DNA of 64,000 bases, taken from the NCBI RefSeq assembly GCF_002834385.1, contig NZ_PITQ01000009.1, positions 1 through 64,000 of the forward strand, given 5' to 3'. Source of the stretch: Rahnella sp. AA (GTDB taxonomy: Bacteria; Pseudomonadota; Gammaproteobacteria; Enterobacterales; Enterobacteriaceae). The notes under the pieces were generated by a model. That model saw only the letters and a program-made list of their open reading frames with translations, did no database searches and was not told where the DNA came from. Both the position numbers and the translations under genes were made by a program. Shown here in pieces: positions 16,734 to 23,984 of this stretch. Each line of letters begins with the position of its first letter. The stretch's first letter is position 1.

Positions 16734-17636
16734 CTAAAGGTTATTTTCACGGATAAAATCGATAAATGCCCTGAGAGGGGCCGGGATCAGACGCCTGTCA
16801 GGATAATAAAGGTAAGGCCCGGAAAAACTCAGCCACCACGGATGCAGAATGGCCTCCAGTTCCCCGTTTTCTATCGCCGGACGTAACCACTCTTCGAACA
16901 GATAAATGATCCCCCCTCCGGCAATCGCCGTTTCGACGGCGAGATCGACCGCAGCGCCGATACTGACCACCAGTTGTCCGCGTGTTTTCACCCGAACGGT
17001 TTCCCCTTCCCGTTCGAATTCCCAGTCGGGCATGATGCCGCTGGCAAAACGCCCGCGGATGCACTGGTGCTGTGTCAGATCGCCGGGATGCTCAGGCCGG
17101 CCATGAAGATCAAGATAAGCCGGCGATGCTGCCAGGGCGAATCGCTGCCGGCGTGGCCCGATGGGCAATGCAATAACATCCTGTTCCAGGGATTCGTCAT
17201 AGCGGATACCCGCGTCGCAATCCTCACGAAATACATCCTGCACATTACTTTCGGCCACAATTTCCAGCTGGATATCCGGGTATCGGAGCAAAAAAGCCGG
17301 AACGATTGACGGTAAAATCAGTCTCGCCGCACTGACCGGCACATTAAGCCGTAATGTGCCCGCTGGCGATTCGCGATAATTGTTGACTGAATCCAGCGCT
17401 GCATCGATTTCATTCATGGCGGGCAACAGACGTTCCATTAACCCTCTTCCGGCTTCGGTCAGCGCTACCGTGCGGGTGGTTCGGTGAAATAACCGGACAC
17501 CCAGTTGCTCCTCTGCCCGGCGTACCGCATCACTCAGACGTGAGGCATTACTGCCGGTGACACGTGCAGCCTCGCGAAATCCGCCCGCTTTTGCCACGGC
17601 GACAACCGCATGCAGCAGTGCTATATCAAGTTTCAT
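16734..17636 (-). CDS. LysR-family transcriptional regulator
   Basis: 300 residues with an N-terminal helix-turn-helix (LLHAVVAVAKAGGFREAARV, SDAVRRAEEQLGVRLFHRTT) and a PBP2-type C-terminal domain of the CrgA/AaeR-like group (DCDAGIRYDESLEQDVIALP, FIDFIRENNL). It is divergent from the aldo-keto reductase gene with 97 bases between starts and probably regulates it. Its 3' end meets the preceding LysR gene with a gap of 24 bases and no clear terminator. Confidence 0.83.
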   Translation of the reverse strand: MKLDIALLHAVVAVAKAGGFREAARVTGSNASRLSDAVRRAEEQLGVRLFHRTTRTVALTEAGRGLMERLLPAMNEIDAALDSVNNYRESPAGTLRLNVPVSAARLILPSIVPAFLLRYPDIQLEIVAESNVQDVFREDCDAGIRYDESLEQDVIALPIGPRRQRFALAASPAYLDLHGRPEHPGDLTQHQCIRGRFASGIMPDWEFEREGETVRVKTRGQLVVSIGAAVDLAVETAIAGGGIIYLFEEWLRPAIENGELEAILHPWWLSFSGPYLYYPDRRLIPAPLRAFIDFIRENNL

Positions 17637-17733
17637 TGTCCGTCATCCCGTACAGTATGTCGTTTATTACCCCGATAGTTGCACACGCCATGAGCGCATA
17701 CAATTAACAGGTCACTTACTCTGGAGGTGTTTC

Positions 17734-18600
17734 ATGTCACAACCGGTTCTTACTTATCGCCTCGGCGATCGCCAGATTAACCGTATCGGATACGGCGCAA
17801 TGCAACTGGCTGGTCCGGGCGTCTTTGGCCCACCCGCCGACGAGAAAAAAGCGCTTCAGGTCTTACGTGACGCCATTGAGTCTGGCGTTAATCACATCGA
17901 CACCAGCGATTTTTATGGCCCGCATGTCACCAATCAGCTGATCAAAAAAGCGCTACACCCGTATGCCAGTGATTTATGCATTGTGACGAAAGTCGGCGCA
18001 AAGCGTGATGAAAAAGGAAACTGGCTACCGGCGTTCAGTGCAGAAGATCTGACCCGCGCCGTTGAAGACAATCTGCGCAATCTGGGGGTGGATGTTCTGG
18101 ATGTTGTGAATCTGCGCAGCATGTTCGATACACATGGTCCGGCGGAAGGCCCGCTCGAAGCGCCACTGGAAGCACTGATTAAGCTCAAAGATCGCGGTTT
18201 GATCCGTCATATCGGGCTGAGCAACGTCACGGCCAGGCAGATTGCCGATGCACAAAAAATGACCCCGGTTGCCTGCGTGCAGAACCTGTACAACCTGGCT
18301 GTCCGTCATGAAGAGGTTTTGGTTGATCAGCTCGCCGGGCAAAATATTGCCTGGGTACCGTTCTTCCCGCTGGGAGGCTTTTCGCCACTCCAGTCCGGTG
18401 AACTCAGCGAGGTGGCACAATCTCTGAACGCCACACCGATGCAGGTTGCTCTTGCCTGGCTGCTGCAACGATCCCCGAATATCCTGTTAATCCCGGGCAC
18501 CTCATCACCTGAACATTTGCAGGAGAATCTGGCCAGCGCAAAACTGACATTACCTGCTGATGCCCTGGAGAAACTCAACCGTATCGGCCAGAAGCGTTAA
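17734..18600 (+). CDS. pdxI: Aldo/keto reductase, PdxI (YdbC) type pyridoxal reductase
   Basis: 288 residues. GYGAMQLAGPGVFGPP, NHIDTSDFYGPHVTNQLIKK, DVVNLRSM and QVALAWLLQRSPNILLIPGT match E. coli YdbC (PdxI) closely. That enzyme reduces pyridoxal to pyridoxine with NADPH in vitamin B6 salvage. The catalytic Asp/Tyr/Lys tetrad is present (DTSDFYG, VTKVG). The start at 17734 has GGAGG upstream; an in-frame extension into the LysR gene was dismissed. It is a single gene. Confidence 0.82.
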   Translation: MSQPVLTYRLGDRQINRIGYGAMQLAGPGVFGPPADEKKALQVLRDAIESGVNHIDTSDFYGPHVTNQLIKKALHPYASDLCIVTKVGAKRDEKGNWLPAFSAEDLTRAVEDNLRNLGVDVLDVVNLRSMFDTHGPAEGPLEAPLEALIKLKDRGLIRHIGLSNVTARQIADAQKMTPVACVQNLYNLAVRHEEVLVDQLAGQNIAWVPFFPLGGFSPLQSGELSEVAQSLNATPMQVALAWLLQRSPNILLIPGTSSPEHLQENLASAKLTLPADALEKLNRIGQKR

Positions 18601-18660
18601 TTCCCACATCCTGAAGAGCAGGGACGCTCCTTTCTTGTCGATTCGTTTAATGCACAAATT

Positions 18661-18682
18661 TTATATTAGCTTATCCATATAA
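18661..18682. promoter_or_regulatory. Shared sulfur-region motif with inverted repeat
   Basis: The 17 bases 18663-18679 repeat 15681-15697 in inverse orientation. In this copy the motif is framed by TTATAT and ATATAA, a perfect 6-bp inverted repeat with ten bases between, and it shows the T-N11-A pattern of LysR sites. It lies about 95 bases before the start of the monooxygenase gene. Confidence 0.65.
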
Positions 18683-18776
18683 TTAATTTTTAACATAGTA
18701 ACATCCCATTTATGGTGTTAACTCCTGCCAGCGCAGCCACCATCCCGCTGGCCTCTGACCCGAGGAGTGACAGCCC

Positions 18777-19874
18777 ATGAGTGTGCAATTTATCGGTATG
18801 ATCGGCCATCGCCTGGCTTCTGAGATCATCCCGCCAACTGGCCCGATTTTCGATAAAAAATATATTGCCGATTTTGCCAAAGCCCATGAGGATGCCGGTT
18901 TTGACCGTATTCTGGTGGCTTATGCTTCCGACCAGCCGGACGCGTTTCTGGTGACCGCCCACGCGGGTGCCAGTACTTCCCGCATTCATTTCCTCCTGGC
19001 GCACCGCCCCGGATTTGTCGCGCCGACCCTGGCCGCCCGTAAACTGGCAACGCTCGATCACCTGCTGGAAGGCCGTCTGGCGGTACACATCATCAGCGGC
19101 GGCAGTGACGCAGAGCAAAAACGCGATGGTGATTTTGAACTGAAAGCTTCCCGCTACCGCCGCACCGACGAATATATCGATGTGCTGAAACAGAGCTGGT
19201 ATTCGGAAAAAGGCTACGACCATCAGGGCGAATTTTATCAGGCAGAAAACGCCTTCTCCGCCATCAAACCTTACCAGAAACACTTGCCGGTCTTCTTCGG
19301 CGGATCGTCTGATGACGCCATCCGCGTCGCCGGTAAGCAGGCTGACGTCTTTGCGCTGTGGGGCGAACCGCTGGAAAGCGCCAGAGAAACCGTCGGGGCG
19401 GTAAAAGCGTCTGCGGCCAGACATCAGCGTGAAATTGATTTCAGCATTTCTTTCCGCCCTATTTTAGGCAATACCGAAGAAGAAGCCTGGGCAAAAGCAG
19501 ACGAAATTCTGGCAAAGGCCACTGCACAGCAGGCGGAAAAAGGCACGACACTGGCACCGAAACCGCAAAGCGTCGGCGCACAGCGGTTGCTGAATGCCGT
19601 GGCACAAGGCGACCGTCTGGACTCCTGCCTGTGGACCGGTATCGCCGGGCTGATCGGCGGCGGGTCAAACTCCACAGCGCTGGTCGGTACGCCTGAACAA
19701 GTCTCTGATGCCCTGCTGAAATATTACGATCTGGGGATTACCACCTTCCTGATCCGTGGCTTTGACCCGCTTAACGACGCCGTTGAGTATGGCAAACACC
19801 TGATTCCCCTGACCCGTGCAAAAATCGCCGCACGTCAGGCAGCCCGTCAGAACACCCAGCCCACGCTGGTTTAA
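18777..19874 (+). CDS. LLM-class FMN-dependent monooxygenase, alkanesulfonate (SsuD-like)
   Basis: 365 residues with the luciferase-like TIM barrel. FIGMIGHRLASEI near the start, HFLLAHRPGFVAPTLAARK, LDHLLEGRLAVHIISGGSD and GQADVF-like KQADVFALWGEP are the usual SsuD/SfnG-group blocks. Enzymes of this group oxygenate alkanesulfonates or sulfones with reduced FMN supplied by a separate reductase, releasing sulfite. No reductase gene is adjacent. GAGGAG precedes the ATG. It is followed after 9 bases by a sulfonate-binding protein gene and preceded by the 17-bp motif also found at the thiol dioxygenase operon. The true substrate is uncertain. Confidence 0.85.
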   Translation: MSVQFIGMIGHRLASEIIPPTGPIFDKKYIADFAKAHEDAGFDRILVAYASDQPDAFLVTAHAGASTSRIHFLLAHRPGFVAPTLAARKLATLDHLLEGRLAVHIISGGSDAEQKRDGDFELKASRYRRTDEYIDVLKQSWYSEKGYDHQGEFYQAENAFSAIKPYQKHLPVFFGGSSDDAIRVAGKQADVFALWGEPLESARETVGAVKASAARHQREIDFSISFRPILGNTEEEAWAKADEILAKATAQQAEKGTTLAPKPQSVGAQRLLNAVAQGDRLDSCLWTGIAGLIGGGSNSTALVGTPEQVSDALLKYYDLGITTFLIRGFDPLNDAVEYGKHLIPLTRAKIAARQAARQNTQPTLV

Positions 19875-19883
19875 GGGATCCCG

Positions 19884-20822
19884 ATGCGAGTGAATATAAA
19901 AAATCTGCTGTTAATGCTGTCTTTAATCGGCGGCGTGTCAAACGCCCTTGCCGGTCAGGTCACCCTGCGCGTTGCCGACCAGAAAGGGAATATGCGGGCG
20001 CAGCTGGAAGCGGCGAATAAACTGGACAATCTGCCCTACAAAATTGAATGGTCAGAATTCCCCGCCGCAGCCCCGCTGGCGGAGGCCCTGAATGCACAGG
20101 CCGTGGATGTCGGCATTATTGGCGACGCGCCGCTGTTATTTGCCGAAGCGGCTGGCGCGCAGGTGAAAGCCATCGCCGTCGACAAATCTGACGCTTACGG
20201 CACCGCATTGCTGGTGAAAGCCGACAGCCCGATCAAATCGGCGGCGGATCTAAAAGGCAAAAGTATAGCCACCAACCGCGGCTCTATCGGGCATTTTGTG
20301 GCGCTGAAGGCGCTCGCTTCCGCAGGGTTAAGCGCTAAGGATGTCACGTTCCGTTTTCTCCCGCCGAGTGATGCCAAACTGGCTCTGACGCAGGGTTCTG
20401 TGGATGTCTGGGCAACGTGGGAACCGTACACAGCGTTTGCTGAAACGCAGGATCACCTGCGTGTGCTGGTGAACGGGCGCGGTTTGTGGTCGGGGAACAG
20501 TTTCCTCGCAGCGACCGATACGGCACTTAAAGACCAGGACAAACGCCAGGCGATTGCCGATTACCTGCAACGGCTGAGCGACGCACAGGTCTGGGCGTAT
20601 AAAAATCTGGATGCCTACAGCGAAAAGCTGGCGAAAATTATTGGCTTTCCGCTGGACGCGGCAAAGCTGTCGTTTGAACGCCGTAAATCCTACTGGCAGC
20701 CTGTCGACGCAGCCACGCAAACGCAGCAACAGCAAACCGCCGATTTCTATCATGCGCAGGGCTTGTTGCCGGTAGCGCTGAATGTCACCGGCACCTTTGA
20801 CCATTCCTTCCTGCTGAAATAA
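19884..20822 (+). CDS. SsuA/TauA-family periplasmic sulfonate-binding protein, orphan
   Basis: 312 residues. The signal peptide (LLMLSLIGGVSNALA) is followed by a type II binding fold: VTLRVADQKGNMRAQLEAAN, AAPLAEALNAQAVDVGIIGD, the ADLKGKSIATNRGSIGHF hinge and VDVWATWEPY. This is the aliphatic sulfonate/taurine branch. No permease or ATPase gene follows, since a terminator comes next, so it must dock with an ABC importer encoded elsewhere. It is co-transcribed with the monooxygenase. Confidence 0.85.
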   Translation: MRVNIKNLLLMLSLIGGVSNALAGQVTLRVADQKGNMRAQLEAANKLDNLPYKIEWSEFPAAAPLAEALNAQAVDVGIIGDAPLLFAEAAGAQVKAIAVDKSDAYGTALLVKADSPIKSAADLKGKSIATNRGSIGHFVALKALASAGLSAKDVTFRFLPPSDAKLALTQGSVDVWATWEPYTAFAETQDHLRVLVNGRGLWSGNSFLAATDTALKDQDKRQAIADYLQRLSDAQVWAYKNLDAYSEKLAKIIGFPLDAAKLSFERRKSYWQPVDAATQTQQQQTADFYHAQGLLPVALNVTGTFDHSFLLK

Positions 20823-20847
20823 CCGGTCTGTTTATCAACATCAGTAC

Positions 20848-20878
20848 AAACGCCAGCTCCGCGCGGGCGTTTATATTT
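20848..20878 (+). terminator. Terminator of the monooxygenase/binding-protein operon
   Basis: AAACGCC and GGCGTTT form a 7-bp stem with an 11-base loop, followed by ATATTTTG. Confidence 0.6.
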
Positions 20879-21026
20879 TGATGTCTCTCATCGTGAGCCA
20901 TAACACACTGATAAGCTTTGTTTTCCCTGTGTTTCACAAACTGTGAACTGCCGCCCTGTACGAAAAAATCAGACGTGGTTAATAGAAGACGTCGCCCGTC
21001 ATCAGGCTCAGCTAACAGGATGCAGC

Positions 21027-21254
21027 ATGGAAAATTACGCCAACAAAAGTGGTGATTCACAGGTTGTCAGCTTCCAGATTGATGCCAACTCGATCAAGGT
21101 TCGTTTCAAAAACAATCACGTTTATCTCTACGATATCCGCCATCCGGGGCCGGAGCATCTCGAAAAAATGAAGGAACTCGCCCGTGCCGGATGGGGGCTA
21201 AATACCTACATCGAAAGCGAAGTGAAAACGGATTTCTCGTCGAAAGTTTTCTGA
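21027..21254 (+). CDS. Small KTSC-like protein
   Basis: 75 residues from the ATG at 21027 (AGGATG upstream); the longer frame from 20943 is not supported. The segment FQIDANSIKVRFKNNHVYLY followed by KELARAGWGLNTYI resembles the KTSC domain of small bacterial proteins thought to bind nucleic acid or ribosome-associated partners. The match is by eye and the function is unknown. It is followed by a strong terminator, so it is a single-gene unit. Confidence 0.65.
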   Translation: MENYANKSGDSQVVSFQIDANSIKVRFKNNHVYLYDIRHPGPEHLEKMKELARAGWGLNTYIESEVKTDFSSKVF

Positions 21255-21271
21255 CATCACCACTGAATTTA

Positions 21272-21304
21272 CGGGCGGTTGTGAGCCAACCGCCCGCGTT
21301 TTGT
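21272..21304 (+). terminator. Rho-independent terminator of the KTSC-like gene
   Basis: CGGGCGGTTG and CAACCGCCCG form a perfect 10-bp stem with a 5-base loop, then CGTTTTGTTT. Confidence 0.85.
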
Positions 21305-21409
21305 TTGCCCTTTCAGCGCAAATTACACCTTGTTAACAATCAGCTGTGACAACCTCCGCGGAACCCGCTAGTCTTCGATATTATCCAGTGTGTTAACGGA
21401 AACCTCGCC

Positions 21410-22264
21410 ATGACCCGAAAAATTGTTAAGCAATACAAAGCCTATCGTGATGACATTCGCGATCTGCAAACCCGCCGTCCGGTTCCGGGGCCGGAACTCG
21501 AGCAGCTCGATCCTTTTTTGTTTCTCAATCACCACGGCCCGCAGGTTTACGCACCGGACAACCTCGGTTTGCCGTTCGGCCCGCACCCGCATCGCGGGTT
21601 TGAAACGGTCACGTTTATCCTTCGGGGCGAACTGGCGCACAGCGATACCGGCGGTCATGAAAGTATTATCGGCACCGGTGGCGTGCAGTGGATGACGGCC
21701 GGTTCGGGCCTGATTCACTCCGAACTTTCCCCGGAAGCGTTCAAACGCCACGGCGGCGAGCTGGAAATTCTGCAACTTTGGGTGAATTTACCGTCACGCC
21801 TGAAAATGACGGCCCCGAGCTATGTAGGATTGCAGGTACAAGATATCCCGCAAATTCCACTGAGCAAAGGAAATGGCACAATCAGCCTGATCTCCGGCAG
21901 TGTGGCAGGCGTCACTGGCCCGGTAAAATCACTGACGGATGTCACCCTGATGACCGTTCAGATGAGCGCGGGCAGCGAAGTAACGTTGCATGCACCGGCT
22001 GCCCGTCAGGTTTTCCTGTATACGGTGAAAGGACGGCTGAAAATCGATGATATTGCGGCACAGGCCTGGCATCTGATTGAGCTGGATGACAGTGATGATC
22101 GTGTGACGATAACCGCAACCGATGACGCCACGTTTCTGTTCGGACACGCTGATAAAATCAATGAGCCGGTGGTCTCTCACGGCCCGTTTGTGATGAACAC
22201 GGTGCACGAAATTAATCAGGCGATTCTGGATTATCAGGCCGGAAAGTTTGATGTGAAGCTATGA
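21410..22264 (+). CDS. Pirin family protein
   Basis: 284 residues of a bicupin. The N-terminal domain carries the pirin signature FGPHPHRGFETVTFILRGEL with HPHRG metal ligands, a further His in GGHESIIGTGG and WMTAGSGLIHSE. The C-terminal cupin is degenerate and closes with HGPFVMNTVHEI, typical of the larger bacterial pirins (YhaK/YhhW relatives). Some members have quercetinase activity; others modulate enzymes or transcription. GGAAA precedes the start. It is monocistronic and convergent with dacD. Confidence 0.87.
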   Translation: MTRKIVKQYKAYRDDIRDLQTRRPVPGPELEQLDPFLFLNHHGPQVYAPDNLGLPFGPHPHRGFETVTFILRGELAHSDTGGHESIIGTGGVQWMTAGSGLIHSELSPEAFKRHGGELEILQLWVNLPSRLKMTAPSYVGLQVQDIPQIPLSKGNGTISLISGSVAGVTGPVKSLTDVTLMTVQMSAGSEVTLHAPAARQVFLYTVKGRLKIDDIAAQAWHLIELDDSDDRVTITATDDATFLFGHADKINEPVVSHGPFVMNTVHEINQAILDYQAGKFDVKL

Positions 22265-22280
22265 GGAATTTTATTAGCAA

Positions 22281-22334
22281 GGGGTAGACCCACACCCCAT
22301 CCCAACCTTCCCCTCGTGAGAGGGGAAGGAGCAG
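22281..22334. repeat. REP-like palindromic element
   Basis: The perfect hairpin CCTTCCCCTC-GTGA-GAGGGGAAGG at 22306-22329 is flanked by a CACCCCATCCCAA stretch. The inverse strand reads like the element at 44065-44102 (GCTCCT, pyrimidine/purine hairpin, then T(T/C)GGGA(T/G)GGGG), so both are members of one REP/BIME-like family. It lies between two convergent genes and may also end their transcripts. Confidence 0.7.
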
Positions 22335-22337
22335 AAC

Positions 22338-23507
22338 TTAGATTTTCAGTTTCACGTAGTCAATCGCGCGGCTGATAATCCCGCCCTGCGCTACGTCTTC
22401 CAGCGCTACCAGCGGAACGGTTTTGATCACTTTACCGTTATCCACAATATTGATGCTGCCCAGTTCCTGGCCTTTTTTCAGCGGCGCGTCAATCTGCGGA
22501 TTGGTCAGCACATACTGCGCTTTCAGTTTATCGGCGTCAGACTGCGGAACGCTGATAAACACGTCGCTCAGGGAGCCGACTTTCACCTGAGAATTCGCAC
22601 CAAACCAGACGTGCTCGTTAGAAACGGTCTGATCCGCTTTGAAGATCTGCTTGCTGGTGTATTCGCGGAAGCCCCAGGTCAGCAGTTTGCGTGCCTGCTC
22701 TTCGCGCCCTTTTGAGCTTTTCCCACCCATGACGACAGCTATCAGGCGGCGATCGCCCTGCGTGGCCGACGCGATAATATTGAAACCGGCGCTTTCGGTG
22801 TGACCCGTTTTCAGGCCATCCACCTGCAGGTTTTTATCCCACAACAGGCCGTTACGGTTTTGCTGAGTGATGTTGTCGTACGTCAGCGATTTCTCGGCAT
22901 ACATACGGTATTCCTCTGGCTCACCGCCGATAATCGCGCGGGACAGTTTTGCCAGATCATAAGACGTAGTGAACTGACCCGGCGCATCCAGGCCGTGTAC
23001 GGTTTCGAAATGGGTGTTCGTCAGCCCCATGCTCACCACGTACTGGTTCATCATGCCGACGAAAGAATCCTGGCTTCCTGCCACGTAATCCGCCATCGCC
23101 ACGCACGCGTCGTTACCGGAGGTGATGATGATGCCACGGATCAGGTCACGGACGGACACGCGGTCACCCGGTTTGAGGAACATCAGGGAAGAACCTGCCA
23201 GGCTTTTATTGCCGGCTACCCAGGCTTCCTGAGGGACAGTCACCACATCGTCCATGGTGATTTTTTTATGATCCAGCGCGCGGTCAATGACATAACCGGT
23301 CATCAGTTTGGTCAGGCTGGCCGGATTACGGCGTTCATCCGGGTTACCGGCGGCCAGCACGTCACCGCTGGCATAATCCATCAGCACAAATGAAGCCGCA
23401 TCAATGCTCGGCGGCACGACAGGGAAATCCAGTGGTGCGATCGCTTTCGCACTGCCTGCGGAAAACATCAATACACAAGATAAGACACTCATTACACTAC
23501 GTTTCAC
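22338..23507 (-). CDS. dacD: D-alanyl-D-alanine carboxypeptidase, PBP6b (DacD)
   Basis: 389 residues from GTG at 23507, chosen because AAGGAAG lies just upstream and the signal peptide (ending GSAKA) starts here. All three penicillin-binding motifs are present: SLTK (Ser64-Lys67), SGN (130-132) and KTG (233-235). A C-terminal domain ends in an amphipathic anchor helix (GGIISRAIDYVKLKI). The length and blocks such as FETVHGLDAPGQ and QNRNGLLWDK match E. coli DacD best (388 residues). It trims pentapeptides in the periplasm. It is a single gene. Confidence 0.87.
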   Translation of the reverse strand: MKRSVMSVLSCVLMFSAGSAKAIAPLDFPVVPPSIDAASFVLMDYASGDVLAAGNPDERRNPASLTKLMTGYVIDRALDHKKITMDDVVTVPQEAWVAGNKSLAGSSLMFLKPGDRVSVRDLIRGIIITSGNDACVAMADYVAGSQDSFVGMMNQYVVSMGLTNTHFETVHGLDAPGQFTTSYDLAKLSRAIIGGEPEEYRMYAEKSLTYDNITQQNRNGLLWDKNLQVDGLKTGHTESAGFNIIASATQGDRRLIAVVMGGKSSKGREEQARKLLTWGFREYTSKQIFKADQTVSNEHVWFGANSQVKVGSLSDVFISVPQSDADKLKAQYVLTNPQIDAPLKKGQELGSINIVDNGKVIKTVPLVALEDVAQGGIISRAIDYVKLKI

Positions 23508-23984
23508 TGAATCTTCCTTAAGCGCGCAATATTTTTCTGCCAGCAACATTTTTCAAATCACAAAAAGGCGGCGAGAATATACAAAAAAATCATGAAAAAC
23601 AATTTGCCGCATAGGGTGCCTTAAAACCCTCTTCAGAAAAACCCTTAGTCTTTTGCTAAGCATTTCATAGTGAAACGGTTCTGTTACATATTGTGTTAAC
23701 CCGTGCCGCTAACCGCCCGCCGGGTGATCATTTGATTTTGTTATCACAACCCGCTGTTTTCCCTCCTGATGAAATTGAGTTCAGAAGCCTGTAGCACCGG
23801 TATAATTTGCGTTATTCCGTGATATTTTTCTGCGATAGATGGTTCTTATCACACCATCATGGCATTCGATTAGACGCCAGCGTATCTCCCTCCTAAACTT
23901 GTGACATAAAATTAACAATCAGATTAACAATTCACCGTACTGATTGTTTACAGACCAGACAAAAACCACCTGCGAAGCATAATC
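23508..23984. promoter_or_regulatory. Divergent intergenic region dacD / YdeP-like gene
   Basis: 477 bases without a gene. AT-rich stretches near dacD fit a promoter. Between 23819 and 23852 an imperfect inverted repeat GTGATA...TATCAC is visible, and a TATAAT hexamer at 23801-23806 could be a -10 box, though no well-spaced -35 is clear. A 9-base direct repeat ATTAACAAT occurs at 23911 and 23923, about 55 bases before the YdeP-like start, and could bind a regulator in tandem. No small RNA or reading frame stood out. Confidence 0.4.
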
